61,100 nucleotides of DNA from Erythrobacter sp. (lineage in GTDB: Bacteria > Pseudomonadota > Alphaproteobacteria > Sphingomonadales > Sphingomonadaceae): assembly GCA_024642565.1 (NCBI GenBank), contig JAHEAV010000013.1, forward strand, positions 18,722-79,821. Reading direction: 5' to 3'. The position numbers and the translations under genes are program-made. This document shows, one piece after another, positions 9,067 through 17,675 of this stretch. The first letter of the stretch is position 1. Every line of letters begins with the position of its first letter. A model generated the notes under the pieces. That model was not told the DNA's origin. It was given only the letters and a program-made list of their open reading frames with translations, and did no database searches.

Positions 9067-10620
9067 TCAGGTTCCCGCCAGGAGATGTTCGCGCGCGATC
9101 TTTTCCTTCCAGAACGCCGGGGCCAATGTGTGAACGTTGTTGCCTTCGCTATCGACCGCAACCGTCACCGGCATATCTTCAACCGTAAATTCATAGATCG
9201 CCTCCATCCCGAGGTCTTCGAACGCCACCACCTTGGCTTCCTTGATCGCACGACTGACGAGATAAGCAGCGCCCCCGGTAGCCATCAGATAGGCAACCTT
9301 GTTGGCGGCGATGGCCTGAACCGCGCCCTGCCCGCGTTCCGCCTTGCCGATCATCACCAGCAAACCAAGATCGAGCATCATCTTGGTGAACTTGTCCATC
9401 CGCGTGGCGGTGGTTGGCCCGGCAGGGCCGACCGCTTCGCCCATGATCGGGTCGACCGGGCCGACATAATAGATTGCGCGCCCTGCGAAACTGACGGGCA
9501 GCGGCTCTCCTGCCGCCATCATGTCAGCTATCCGCTTGTGTGCGGCATCACGCCCGGTCAGCATTCTGCCAGACAGCAAAAGACGATCGCCCTGATCCCA
9601 GCTGCGTACTTCCTCGGGCGTCAGATTGTCGAGATCGACGCGCTTGGCTGCTGCATCGGGCTGCCAATCGACATCGGGCCATTCGTCCAGCTTGGGGGTT
9701 TCGAGATAGGTCGGCCCTGCCCCGTCGAGCGTGAAATGCGCGTGGCGGGTCGCGGCGCAATTGGGAATCATCGCTACCGGCTTGCCTGCCGCATGGCAGG
9801 GTGCGTCAAAGATCTTGACGTCGAGAATCGTGGAAAGCCCGCCCAGCCCCTGTGCGCCGATGCCCAATGCATTCACCTTGTCGAAGATTTCTATTCGCAG
9901 CCGTTCGATATCGGACAAGTCGCTGTCCGACTGGGCGGCCCGCGCCTTCAGCTGACCCATATCGATCGGATCCATCAGGCTTTGCTTGGCCAGCTTCATG
10001 CAATGTTCCGCCGTTCCGCCGATACCGATGCCCAGCATCCCCGGCGGGCACCATCCAGCACCCATTTGGGGAAGCATTTCCAGCACCCAGTCAACGATAT
10101 TGTCGGACGGGTTCATCATCTTGAATTTCGACTTGTTTTCGCTGCCGCCGCCCTTCGCCGCGACATCAATGGATACGGTCCTTCCGGGCACCATTTCCAC
10201 CGACAGCACACAGGGCGTATTGTCGCGCGTGTTACGGCGGGTGAAAGCCGGATCGGCCAGGATCGATGCGCGCAATTTGTTTTCCGGATTGGTATATCCG
10301 CGCCGAACGCCTTCATCGATGACGTCTTGCAGGCTCTTGCCCGAATCAAGGCGGCAATCCTGCCCCCATTTCACAAAGACATTGACGATGCCGGTATCCT
10401 GACAAATGGGCCGATGCCCCTCGGCACACATGCGGCTGTTGGTCAGAATCTGGGCGATCGCATCTTTCGCTGCCGGGCCTTGCTCGGCCTCATAGGCCGC
10501 ACCCAATGCGCGGATATAGTCCATCGGGTGATAAAAGGAGATATATTGCAGAGCATCAGCCACGCTCTCCACCAGGTCTTCCTCGCGGATAGTCACCATG
10601 TCCTTGGCAATGTCGCTCAT
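9067..10620 (-). CDS. fumA: Fumarate hydratase, class I (Fe-S)
   Basis: 517 residues, the usual size of the oxygen-sensitive 4Fe-4S fumarases. It interconverts fumarate and malate in the TCA cycle. Cluster cysteines fit the expected places: ICQDTG near residue 74, PNCAATRH near 290 and the MCAEG region. The C-terminal swivel domain has the GPTTATRMDKF motif. The start chosen has AGGAG 10 nt upstream; an ATG three codons earlier is too close. A much longer open frame continues upstream but runs antisense through the next gene and is spurious. Confidence 0.95.
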   Translation of the reverse strand: MSDIAKDMVTIREEDLVESVADALQYISFYHPMDYIRALGAAYEAEQGPAAKDAIAQILTNSRMCAEGHRPICQDTGIVNVFVKWGQDCRLDSGKSLQDVIDEGVRRGYTNPENKLRASILADPAFTRRNTRDNTPCVLSVEMVPGRTVSIDVAAKGGGSENKSKFKMMNPSDNIVDWVLEMLPQMGAGWCPPGMLGIGIGGTAEHCMKLAKQSLMDPIDMGQLKARAAQSDSDLSDIERLRIEIFDKVNALGIGAQGLGGLSTILDVKIFDAPCHAAGKPVAMIPNCAATRHAHFTLDGAGPTYLETPKLDEWPDVDWQPDAAAKRVDLDNLTPEEVRSWDQGDRLLLSGRMLTGRDAAHKRIADMMAAGEPLPVSFAGRAIYYVGPVDPIMGEAVGPAGPTTATRMDKFTKMMLDLGLLVMIGKAERGQGAVQAIAANKVAYLMATGGAAYLVSRAIKEAKVVAFEDLGMEAIYEFTVEDMPVTVAVDSEGNNVHTLAPAFWKEKIAREHLLAGT

Positions 10621-10725
10621 CGAATACATACTCCTGCCGGTCGATTGCCCCACTCCATAGCTCCACCCAACCCTTAGCGTCAAAGCACTTGGCGATAGCG
10701 GGTCAACACCGTAAAGCCGACCCGA

Positions 10726-10753
10726 TTGACCAACTGTGTTATAAGTGTAATAC
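10726..10753 (+). promoter_or_regulatory. Putative promoter of the PCMT-like/tolC genes
   Basis: TTGACC and TAATAC are separated by 16 bp, about 12 bp before the first credible start codon, in the space between divergent fumA and the PCMT-like gene. The implied leader is very short. Confidence 0.35.
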
Positions 10754-10764
10754 AGCTTCCAGAG

Positions 10765-11379
10765 ATGAACATGATCCAAGCCACAAATGCATCCCAGACC
10801 AGCCGCAGCGAAACCGCCAGGCGCGCGATGATTGATAGCCAGCTGCGCACCAGCGGAGTCAACGAACCCTTCGCGCTTGCCCGCATGAACGCCGTAGCGC
10901 GGGAGGATTTCGTACCTGAAAGTGCGCGCGAGATCGCCTATATCGACCGGTCCATTCCACTCGCCAACGGCCGGCGGATGGCCGCCCCGCTTTTTTACGG
11001 CATGATGCTGGCCGAAGCGCAGCCGCAAATCACCGATCAGGCGCTGGTTGTCGATAGTGGCAGCGGCTATCTGCCGGAACTGCTGCGCCCTCTGGTCGGC
11101 CTCCTCGAAGTTATCACCCCTGAACAAGCGCTTGTGAAGAACCGCAAAGGTGGCTGCTTCACGTTGCTGCTGGTTGACGGGGCGGTCGAAGAATTGCCGG
11201 ACAGCCTGAGCGGACGGTTGGGGGATGGCGCACGGGTCCTGACGGGATTGGTTGCAAGCGGCGTCACCCGGCTTGCGCTTGGGCGCAAAACCGCCGGCGG
11301 CGTCGCCTTGTTGCCCCTTGCCGAAATGGGCATTCCGCGCCTGTCCGAATTCGACAAGGCCAAAGGCTGGAGCTTCTGA
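10765..11379 (+). CDS. Protein-L-isoaspartate methyltransferase-like protein, degenerate
   Basis: 204 residues. The N-terminal half matches PCMT: RRAMIDSQLRTSGV, VAREDFVPE, AYIDRSIPL. The SAM-binding motif I, normally like ExGxGSGY, is reduced to VVDSGSGYL. The stretch between it and the LLVDGAVEELPD strand is shortened, so catalytic activity is doubtful. Two ATGs six bases apart can serve as the start. It ends 2 bp before tolC, an arrangement I recall from other alphaproteobacteria, so it may work with export rather than protein repair. That role is inference. Confidence 0.75.
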   Translation: MNMIQATNASQTSRSETARRAMIDSQLRTSGVNEPFALARMNAVAREDFVPESAREIAYIDRSIPLANGRRMAAPLFYGMMLAEAQPQITDQALVVDSGSGYLPELLRPLVGLLEVITPEQALVKNRKGGCFTLLLVDGAVEELPDSLSGRLGDGARVLTGLVASGVTRLALGRKTAGGVALLPLAEMGIPRLSEFDKAKGWSF

Positions 11380-11381
11380 TC

Positions 11382-12860
11382 ATGCACCGCAGTCCCGCAA
11401 GGTTGGCGCTGCTCGCCAGCGCGGCCAGTTTCGTTGCCGCCTTCGCGGCACCAGCCCATGCCGACACGTTGCGGGAAGCGCTGACGGACGCTTACCGCTC
11501 AAACCCAACGCTGCAATCCGCGCGCGCCAGCCAGCGCGCGACCGATGAAACGGTTGCAATCCAGAAAGCGGCAGGGCGGCCCAATGCCAGCGCAACCGGC
11601 CAATATGTCGAATTCGTCAAGCAAAGTTCGACCAGTTTCACCGCACCTGAACGGACAATCGGCGGTTCGGTGAACCTTGGTGTGCCGGTCTATTCAGGCG
11701 GTGCTGTCAAGAACGGGGTGATCGCCGCCGAAACACGGGTGAAGGCCGGGCAGGCGGGCTTGCGGGCCACAGAATCCTCCGTCTTCAGCGGCGTTGTAGC
11801 CGCCTATATGGATGTGCTTCGCAATCAGGCCATCGTCGGCCTGTCGACCAATCAGGTGGAAGTGCTAACCGTCAACCTGCGGGCCACTTCCGACCGTTTC
11901 GAGATCGGTGATCTGACCCGTACCGATATTGCTCAATCACAGTCCCGGTTGGCAGTGGCGCAGAGCGATCTTCGCGCGGCGCAGGCCAATCTGATCGCGG
12001 CGCGCGAGACCTATATCCAGCTTGTTGGCGATGCTCCGGATGATCTGCAGCCCCCACCCCCACTACCGGGATTGCCGGATAGTGCAGCGGCCGCGGTCGA
12101 TGTGGCGCTCGATTACAATCCCGATCTGATCGCGGCGCGCGAACAAGCCGAAGCCACGCGGTATGACGTCAAGGTCGCCGGGGCGGGCCGTTTACCGACC
12201 GTTTCGCTATTTGCCGGCGGCGATTATTCCAATTTCCTCGGCACATTGGGCGGCAGCATCAGCGGTACCGTACCGCAAACTTCGACGGCGGCGCAGATGG
12301 GCGTGCAATTGTCCATCCCGCTGTTCCAGGGCGGGCGGCCTGCGGCACAGCAGCGCCAGGCCCAGGCGCGTGCCTCATCGGCGCTCGAACAAGTCATTGC
12401 AGCCGAACGTGACGCGATTGCGACGGTTCGTGCGGCATATGCCAGCTGGCAGGCGGCAAATGCGATCATCGAATCGTCGCAGACTGCAGTATCGGCCGCC
12501 GAACTGTCTCTGGAAGGGGTGCGCGCGGAAAACACGGTCGGCAATCGCACCATACTCGATATTCTCAATGCCGAGCAGGAACTGCTTTCGGCCCGAGTGC
12601 AATTGGTGACCGCGCGGCGCAATGCCTATGTCGCGGGGTTCACCCTTCTGGCGGCTATGGGCCGGGCCGAAGCGCGGGATTTGGGCCTTGAGGATGATGG
12701 CCCGCTTTACGACCCGCAGGTCAATTACGACAGGGTCCAAGGCAAATGGTCCGACTGGAGCCGCGACCCCGATCCGGCAGCCCAATCGACAAGCACCGTT
12801 GACATTCCTGCGCCGGGCGCTGAAATTCCTGCGCAAGGTGACTCGATTCCGGGCGCCTGA
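11382..12860 (+). CDS. tolC: TolC family outer-membrane efflux channel
   Basis: 492 residues. A Sec signal peptide ends AHA-D near residue 27. The mature protein shows the two internally related halves of TolC: LREALTDAYRSNPTLQSAR at the start of the first and VDVALDYNPDLIAAREQ at the start of the second. Each is followed by long amphipathic helices and a beta-barrel part. It forms the trimeric outer-membrane duct for type I secretion or RND efflux; the inner-membrane partners are not in this window. The C-terminal 60 residues are Pro/Ala-rich and poorly conserved. It starts 2 bp after the PCMT-like gene. Confidence 0.93.
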   Translation: MHRSPARLALLASAASFVAAFAAPAHADTLREALTDAYRSNPTLQSARASQRATDETVAIQKAAGRPNASATGQYVEFVKQSSTSFTAPERTIGGSVNLGVPVYSGGAVKNGVIAAETRVKAGQAGLRATESSVFSGVVAAYMDVLRNQAIVGLSTNQVEVLTVNLRATSDRFEIGDLTRTDIAQSQSRLAVAQSDLRAAQANLIAARETYIQLVGDAPDDLQPPPPLPGLPDSAAAAVDVALDYNPDLIAAREQAEATRYDVKVAGAGRLPTVSLFAGGDYSNFLGTLGGSISGTVPQTSTAAQMGVQLSIPLFQGGRPAAQQRQAQARASSALEQVIAAERDAIATVRAAYASWQAANAIIESSQTAVSAAELSLEGVRAENTVGNRTILDILNAEQELLSARVQLVTARRNAYVAGFTLLAAMGRAEARDLGLEDDGPLYDPQVNYDRVQGKWSDWSRDPDPAAQSTSTVDIPAPGAEIPAQGDSIPGA

Positions 12861-12887
12861 GTCATTTGATTACGGCGATCCGGGGAA

Positions 12888-13427
12888 ATGGACATTATGC
12901 GCCAGCAAGGCGAAGCTTCGGTTGAAGAAATTCTTGAGTCGATCAAGAAGGTAATCGCACGCGACAATCGCAGCAGTGCGATGGAATCCCGCCGCCGCCG
13001 CGAATCCGAAGGGCTCCAGCAACTTTCCGCTGAACTCGATCCGGATCGTGGTGCCGGCACCATCAGCGCAGAGGATGATGAGGACGGCATTCTTGACCTT
13101 GGCGCCGGCGATTTCGTCGAACAGGCCGAAGGCTATGCGCCGCACGATCAGGATGACGATTGCGAACTGGACGGGGCGGAGGATGATGCTCCGTTGACCG
13201 CCGATCCCCTGCGCGATTCCATGCGGGAAAATTTCGCGGCGCTGGCAATGCTGGCCAAGCCCGGCGCCCAGCCGCAGATCGTCCGCTCGGGCGAAACCTC
13301 GCTCGAAGGGTTGGTACGCGAAATGTTGCGTCCGATGCTGGCCGAATGGCTGGATGCAAATTTGCCAGGTATGGTAGAGAAGATGGTCCAGGCTGAAATT
13401 GCCCGGATTGCCGGCAAACGGAGCTGA
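12888..13427 (+). CDS. popZ: Cell-pole organising protein PopZ (DUF2497)
   Basis: 179 residues. The N-terminal helix ASVEEILESIKKVIARD (about 9-25) and C-terminal block SLEGLVREMLRPMLAEWLDANL plus a second helix (about 134-176) are the two conserved parts of PopZ. The linker between them is acidic (about 48-110). In Caulobacter, PopZ polymerises at the pole through the C-terminus and tethers ParB-parS through the N-terminus. parA, parB and parS sites occur 15-20 kb away here. It follows tolC by 27 bp. An ATG three codons in is an alternative start. Confidence 0.9.
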   Translation: MDIMRQQGEASVEEILESIKKVIARDNRSSAMESRRRRESEGLQQLSAELDPDRGAGTISAEDDEDGILDLGAGDFVEQAEGYAPHDQDDDCELDGAEDDAPLTADPLRDSMRENFAALAMLAKPGAQPQIVRSGETSLEGLVREMLRPMLAEWLDANLPGMVEKMVQAEIARIAGKRS

Positions 13428-13472
13428 CAGAACGGGCTTGTGCGCATTCGCAGCTCCAGTAAGCCTGCCGAC

Positions 13473-13865
13473 ATGACGACTATATCCAGCCTGCAACAGG
13501 CACAGATTGCCTTGGCCAAAATCGGCGGTGAGAGCATCCAGCGCCAGATTTTCCTCTGCGCTGTTTCGGAAAAACAGCAATGCTGCAGCCGTGACGACGG
13601 CCAACAATCCTGGAACTATCTGAAACGACGGTTGAAGGAATTGAAGCTGGTTGGGCCCAAGCGCGCCGACGGAACTGGCGGTATCCAGCGAAGCAAGGCC
13701 GATTGTCTGCAGATCTGCGCCTCAGGACCGATCGCCGTGATCTGGCCCGATCGAATCTGGTACCATTCCTGCACCGAGGCTGTGTTGGAAGCGATCATCC
13801 AGCGCCATTTGATCGGGGGTGAAGTGGTCGAGGAATTTCGGCTGATCGGGCCGGGTTCGGATTAA
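13473..13865 (+). CDS. (2Fe-2S) ferredoxin, thioredoxin-like fold
   Basis: About 130 residues. After a short variable N-terminus comes a thioredoxin-like ferredoxin domain: IFLCAVSEKQQCC, LKRRLKELKL, then CLQICASGPIAVIWPDRIWYHSC. The cysteines of the first and second clusters ligate a 2Fe-2S centre in this family (NuoE-like ferredoxins). Redox partners are unknown. A GTG eleven codons upstream is an alternative start. The last 4 bp overlap the end of the convergent small membrane protein gene. Confidence 0.8.
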   Translation: MTTISSLQQAQIALAKIGGESIQRQIFLCAVSEKQQCCSRDDGQQSWNYLKRRLKELKLVGPKRADGTGGIQRSKADCLQICASGPIAVIWPDRIWYHSCTEAVLEAIIQRHLIGGEVVEEFRLIGPGSD

Positions 13866-14155
13866 TTCCGGTCGCGCCTTTTGCGCTCGTCGGTGAAGGT
13901 TTCATCATGGCCGCTCCCGCTGGACAGAAACACCAGACCCATCAGCGCAGACGTGAGCAACATGGCCGCGCCAATGCCAAGGGCCGCCGCAATGTACAGA
14001 TGGATAGAGATCATACCATTGCTTTTGTATAGCAGCGCCACTGCAACGCTGACCACGCCAATGGTGATCAACAGCATGAAGCGCATCAGCCGGCGATACC
14101 GCGCCCAGGCAAAGGCAGCGCTTTCCGGATTGTCGAGCGGGGACTTGAACGGCAT
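13862..14155 (-). CDS. Small two-segment membrane protein, unknown
   Basis: 97 residues. Two membrane segments, about 26-43 and 52-77, follow an N-terminal amphipathic stretch. The C-terminal tail is charged (DERKRRDRN). AGGGG lies a few bases before the ATG. I recall proteins of this look as conserved hypotheticals in sphingomonads, without function. It is tail-to-tail with the ferredoxin gene and divergent from the CBS gene. Confidence 0.65.
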   Translation of the reverse strand: MPFKSPLDNPESAAFAWARYRRLMRFMLLITIGVVSVAVALLYKSNGMISIHLYIAAALGIGAAMLLTSALMGLVFLSSGSGHDETFTDERKRRDRN

Positions 14156-14291
14156 GGCGCCCCTTTGCAGGCACTCTTGCCGACATGCAATCTATTGGTG
14201 ATATTCCCTTCCGCGTCCACGACGCATGCCGATTCGCCTTCGCAGTGAATCCATGGCATAATTTCTAGCGAAAACGAAAAGGGATGCTGCC

Positions 14292-14723
14292 ATGGATATT
14301 GCCCAGTTGATTGCTGACCGAGATCCCGCGCAAGTATTCACTTGTCACGTCGACATGCTGGTCCGCGATGTGGTGGGCCTGCTGGCCGAGCGCCGGATTG
14401 GCGCCTTGCCGGTGATGCGAGGGGCAGAGGTTGCCGGAATCTTTTCCGAACGCGATCTCATTTACCGGGTTGCCGAAATAGGTCCCGAATGTCTGGATCG
14501 CCCCGTTGGGGAAGTGATGACGGCCCCGGCGATCACAGTCGAAGCCAGTGAAAGCGTGCTGGGCGCCTTGGGTTTGATGACCCGGCGCAGGATCCGCCAT
14601 TTGCCCGTTGTCGATGGAGGCCGGATGTGCGGATTCATCTCGATCGGCGATCTGGTAAAATCCCGTCTGGACGAGATCCACCATGAAGCCGAAGCCATGC
14701 GAATGTATATCCAGAGCGCATGA
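14292..14723 (+). CDS. CBS-domain pair protein
   Basis: 143 residues forming one Bateman module. The first CBS domain (about 8-68) ends GIFSERDLIYRV; the second (about 75-135) ends GFISIGDLVKSR. There is no attached enzyme or transporter, so it is probably a free-standing adenine-nucleotide sensor. What it controls cannot be read from the sequence. AAGGGA is well placed before the ATG. Confidence 0.88.
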   Translation: MDIAQLIADRDPAQVFTCHVDMLVRDVVGLLAERRIGALPVMRGAEVAGIFSERDLIYRVAEIGPECLDRPVGEVMTAPAITVEASESVLGALGLMTRRRIRHLPVVDGGRMCGFISIGDLVKSRLDEIHHEAEAMRMYIQSA

Positions 14724-14781
14724 ATCACGCCCGTTGAGTGCAGGCCTTGAGTGCAGGTGCGGCGCGCCCTACATAGGATTC

Positions 14782-15111
14782 ATGCCCGAAGCGCTCACCT
14801 TGACCCCTGCCGCCGCCAAGCGGGTGGCGTGGATTGCCCAGAAGCAAGCCAAACCGGCAATTCTGCGCCTGTCTGTCGAAGGGGGCGGGTGTTCCGGCTT
14901 TCAATATAAATTCGATCTGGCCGACACGGTCGACGTGGACGATTCGGTTAGCGAAACGGAAGGGGTCCGGTTGCTGGTCGATCCCGTCAGCCTTGATCTG
15001 GTGGCCGGAAGCGTTGTCGACTTTGTCGAATCGCTCGGCGGCGCAGCCTTCAAGGTCGAAAATCCACAAGCCGCTGCCGGTTGCGGCTGCGGGTCGAGCT
15101 TTGGTATCTGA
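14782..15111 (+). CDS. erpA: A-type iron-sulfur carrier (ErpA/IscA/HesB family)
   Basis: 109 residues. The three conserved cysteines of A-type carriers are present: C37 in GGGCSGFQY, then C101 and C103 in CGCGSSF. The protein delivers Fe-S clusters to apo-enzymes in the cytoplasm. Family assignment is secure; the choice of ErpA over IscA or SufA is from memory of sphingomonad gene order with xth and is less certain. The start after ATAGGATTC fits the family's length. Confidence 0.88.
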   Translation: MPEALTLTPAAAKRVAWIAQKQAKPAILRLSVEGGGCSGFQYKFDLADTVDVDDSVSETEGVRLLVDPVSLDLVAGSVVDFVESLGGAAFKVENPQAAAGCGCGSSFGI

Positions 15112-15117
15112 TTCGGC

Positions 15118-15903
15118 GTGCGGATTGCCAGCTTTAACATCAATGGGGTGAAGGCACGGCTTCCGCGCCTGCTGGAATGGTTGCAGGAAACCCGGCCAAA
15201 GGTGGCATGCCTGCAAGAGGTGAAAAGCCAGGACGAAGGCTTTCCCGCTGAAGAATTCGCCAAGATCGGTTATCATGCGATCTGGCATGGCCAAAAAAGC
15301 TTCAACGGAGTCGCCATCCTCGCCGATGGTGTTCAGCCGATCGAAACGCAGCGCGGGCTACCATTGCTCGGACCGGACGATCCAGACGATGACCACGCCC
15401 GTTATCTGGAAGCGGACGTGGATGGCGTGCGGGTTGCCTGCATATATTTGCCCAATGGCAATCCGCAGCCCGGCCCGAAATTCGATTACAAACTGGCCTG
15501 GATGGAACGGTTGCGGGCCCGAATGCACGATTTGTGGGCACTTGAGATTCCCTGCGCAGTTGTGGGTGATTACAATGTAATCCCCGAAGACAAGGACGTG
15601 TGGGCGCCGGCGGCCATGGCTGAAGATGCCCTAATGCAGCCGCAGTCGCGCGATGCCTATGCGCGGCTTCTGGGCGATGGCTGGACCGACGCAATCGATA
15701 CGCTCAACCCTCGCGGCGGAGTGTGGACCTATTGGGATTATCAGGCCGGTGCCTGGCAGCGCGATCACGGTTTCCGGATTGACCATCTGTTGCTGTCGCC
15801 CGAGGCGGCAGACCGACTGGTGTCCGCCGGGGTCGACAAGGAATACCGAGGCCGCGAAAAGGCCAGCGACCATGCGCCCGTCTGGGTCGAACTCAGCCTA
15901 TAG
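15118..15903 (+). CDS. xth: Exodeoxyribonuclease III
   Basis: 261 residues, GTG start 6 bp after erpA. The exonuclease III/AP-endonuclease motifs are all visible: FNINGVKARL, LQEVK with the metal-binding Glu, IYLPNGNP, GDYNVIPEDKDVW and the catalytic pair in SDHAPVW near the C-terminus. It repairs abasic sites and 3' blocks in DNA. Followed by stacked hairpins before the convergent cell-wall hydrolase. Confidence 0.96.
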   Translation: MRIASFNINGVKARLPRLLEWLQETRPKVACLQEVKSQDEGFPAEEFAKIGYHAIWHGQKSFNGVAILADGVQPIETQRGLPLLGPDDPDDDHARYLEADVDGVRVACIYLPNGNPQPGPKFDYKLAWMERLRARMHDLWALEIPCAVVGDYNVIPEDKDVWAPAAMAEDALMQPQSRDAYARLLGDGWTDAIDTLNPRGGVWTYWDYQAGAWQRDHGFRIDHLLLSPEAADRLVSAGVDKEYRGREKASDHAPVWVELSL

Positions 15904-15912
15904 GAAAGCACA

Positions 15913-15988
15913 GCCAGGCACCGGCGTCCGACCATGAGGAGGCCGGACGCCGCTGGCTTTGTCCTGTTCGGTGGCCCTGGAGGGCCAC
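15913..15988. terminator. Two hairpins between xth and convergent hydrolase gene
   Basis: GCCAG plus CGGCGTCCG pair with CGGACGCCG plus CTGGC (15913-15957), followed by a short T stretch. A second perfect hairpin, GTGGCCCT with AGGGCCAC, lies at 15971-15988, three bases before the hydrolase stop codon. Neither has a long T tract, so efficiency is uncertain. Confidence 0.5.
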
Positions 15989-15990
15989 AT

Positions 15991-16641
15991 TCAGCGGTAG
16001 AATATGTGGGTGTCGATGGTGGCTAGCGCCTGTTTCCGGCGGCTCCAGCTTGGGCGCACATATTTGGCATGGAAATAAAGCGCATCGCCGGCGTTGCTAT
16101 CCCACAATCCTTCATGGGCAATACGGGCGATTTTCTTGGCGCGTTTCCAGGCAATTGTGTTCCGCTTGATTGTGGGCATGCGGCCATTCTTCACGAAGGA
16201 GAATTGCGAACGCTGATAGACCACACCGCAGTAATCGGAAGGGAACAGACCAGATCCGGCGCGATTGACGACCACTTGGGCCACGGCCAGCTGACCGGCC
16301 GCGGGCTCGCCGCGCGATTCAAAATAGATGGCGCCTGCAAGGCATTCCATCTCGGGTGAGATTTGGTCTGGAGTCGGAACCTTGGCTATCAGCTTTTTCA
16401 GCGATCCGGCGCGCAGTTTGTCGCCGTCGCTGTCTTGCTGGTTGTCGCTGCTGTCGGGCAGGGGCTGGGCAACCTCTTCACTGACAAAGACCGGAACGCG
16501 TTCCTCGGTCAGCGATAGTTGCGGGTTATCGACGGATTCGCCCTGCTGGGCGAAGGCACCGGAACTACCTGCTCCGGCAAAGGTCATGGACAGGGTCACC
16601 GCGATCACGGCAAAGCTGACAATATTGGTCTTTCGACTCAT
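15991..16641 (-). CDS. Cell-wall hydrolase (SleB-like)
   Basis: 216 residues. The N-terminus is a Sec signal peptide ending near AFAQ. A polar, Ser/Asp-rich linker follows, then the SleB hydrolase domain (about 95-216) with ECLAGAIYFESRGEP, where the Glu is the presumed lytic-transglycosylase acid, AVAQVVVNR and the C-terminal WSRRKQALATIDTHIFYR. It should act on peptidoglycan in the periplasm. The ATG chosen puts the signal peptide at the N-terminus; an open extension of 44 codons upstream is polar and unlikely. Confidence 0.85.
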   Translation of the reverse strand: MSRKTNIVSFAVIAVTLSMTFAGAGSSGAFAQQGESVDNPQLSLTEERVPVFVSEEVAQPLPDSSDNQQDSDGDKLRAGSLKKLIAKVPTPDQISPEMECLAGAIYFESRGEPAAGQLAVAQVVVNRAGSGLFPSDYCGVVYQRSQFSFVKNGRMPTIKRNTIAWKRAKKIARIAHEGLWDSNAGDALYFHAKYVRPSWSRRKQALATIDTHIFYR

Positions 16642-16811
16642 AATCTCGTTCAAAAGGGCGGTTGACGAGCTCAGACGCAGGCTGGGACCTGTTGCGTTAG
16701 TTGCGTTGTAAGATTGGTCCAGTTTCAGGCCTGCCGGCCGCCACCCGTCTGCGTGCTTGCCGGATGACACCATGTCTTCCGCGCCGCCTGCGCAATCGAA
16801 TGTTGCAGTGC

Positions 16812-16839
16812 GGCATAGTTACATCAGAGACTAAGTCAA
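16812..16839 (-). promoter_or_regulatory. Putative promoter of the cell-wall hydrolase
   Basis: Read on the minus strand, TTGACT and TATGCC are 16 bp apart. This would give a leader of about 165 nt before the hydrolase ATG, in the otherwise gene-free stretch 16642-16840. Confidence 0.4.
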
Positions 16840-16840
16840 C

Positions 16841-17176
16841 TTAACCTTCAAGAGTTGCGATGAACCGTTCTGCATTCGGGATATCCAGTTCTATAATCCA
16901 GATATCGGTATCCTGACGCTTGCGGCGCACCAGATATTTTTCGAATTCATCCTTGTTTTCACTGTCTTGCGTTCGAACAAGCTCAAACCGCCGCGATCCG
17001 TCGAGATGCGGCATCCTTTCGTAAAGTGACGAATTTTGGTGCCTGTCAGTGGTTAACACGAGGATGGTTCCGGCATCCCTTTCACCTTTCGCAACCACCG
17101 TCGCGAAACCGCCTTGTGCATCGACCGCCCGAATCAGCGCGGACACCTCGATATGGGCGGGGAGTCTGGCGGTCAC
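16841..17176 (-). CDS. DUF1491 family protein
   Basis: About 111 residues from a GTG 4 bp after the thioesterase stop. It has the DUF1491 layout: HIEVSALIRAVDAQGGFATVVAKGERDAG near the N-terminus, a central strand pair, and the C-terminal DIWIIELDIPNAERFIA. Function unknown; the family is largely alphaproteobacterial. A longer reading with an ATG 34 codons upstream would overlap the thioesterase gene by about 100 bp and adds a Cys-rich segment without family support. Confidence 0.75.
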   Translation of the reverse strand: MTARLPAHIEVSALIRAVDAQGGFATVVAKGERDAGTILVLTTDRHQNSSLYERMPHLDGSRRFELVRTQDSENKDEFEKYLVRRKRQDTDIWIIELDIPNAERFIATLEG

Positions 17177-17180
17177 GAAT

Positions 17181-17675
17181 TCACGGCTGCCCGGCGCTAT
17201 AGCCAGGCAGACCGGAGAGCAGGAAGCGTGAGCGCATGAAGGTTCCGGTACCTCGCCCGATTTCATCACCTTCTTCATCGATCAGGCGCGATTCGGCCAC
17301 AAACACCCGGCGGCGACCACTGATCCATCGGCCTTCGGCAATTACACGTCCGGTGCGGACAGGTTTGGTGAAGTGCAAATTGAACGAAGTCGTCAAAAGA
17401 AACCGATCGGTGACAAGTGTGTTTGCGGCATAGAAGGCTGCATCGTCGAGCATTTTGAAATAGATCGTTCCATGGGCGGCACCGGCCGCGTGATAGCAGG
17501 ATTCAGTCACATCGAAGGTCAGTCTGGCAAGGCCTTCGCCTTCGATGTGCAGGTCTGAAGCAAACAGCGAGTTCACCGGGGCGGATCGATAAAGCCGCTC
17601 CAGCGCGCGGTAATGAAGTTCCGCACCGCGATCGGCAGAAGGGTTGGCCGTAAGCTTCCCGTCAGGCGGCGTCAC
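17181..17675 (-). CDS. PaaI family acyl-CoA thioesterase
   Basis: About 164 residues forming one hot-dog fold. The motif HAAGAAHGTIYFKMLDDAAFYAAN contains the conserved Gly and Asp of PaaI-type thioesterases, followed by LTTSFNLHFTKPVRTG. The likely reaction is hydrolysis of an acyl-CoA; the substrate is unknown. The GTG chosen overlaps the ptsN stop by 14 bp. An ATG 8 codons earlier would overlap more. Confidence 0.78.
   Translation of the reverse strand: MTPPDGKLTANPSADRGAELHYRALERLYRSAPVNSLFASDLHIEGEGLARLTFDVTESCYHAAGAAHGTIYFKMLDDAAFYAANTLVTDRFLLTTSFNLHFTKPVRTGRVIAEGRWISGRRRVFVAESRLIDEEGDEIGRGTGTFMRSRFLLSGLPGYSAGQP

Noticed and set aside
9085-10677. 530-codon open frame on the plus strand
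   Set aside because: It lies wholly antisense to class I fumarase, has no recognisable domain, and is explained by GC-rich codon bias in the opposite frame.
10630-11127. Upstream open extension of the fumarase frame, about 170 codons
   Set aside because: It runs antisense through the start of the PCMT-like gene and past the proposed promoter; class I fumarases are complete without it.
12870-13607. 245-codon open frame on the minus strand
   Set aside because: Antisense to popZ and the ferredoxin gene, which are better supported by conserved domains.
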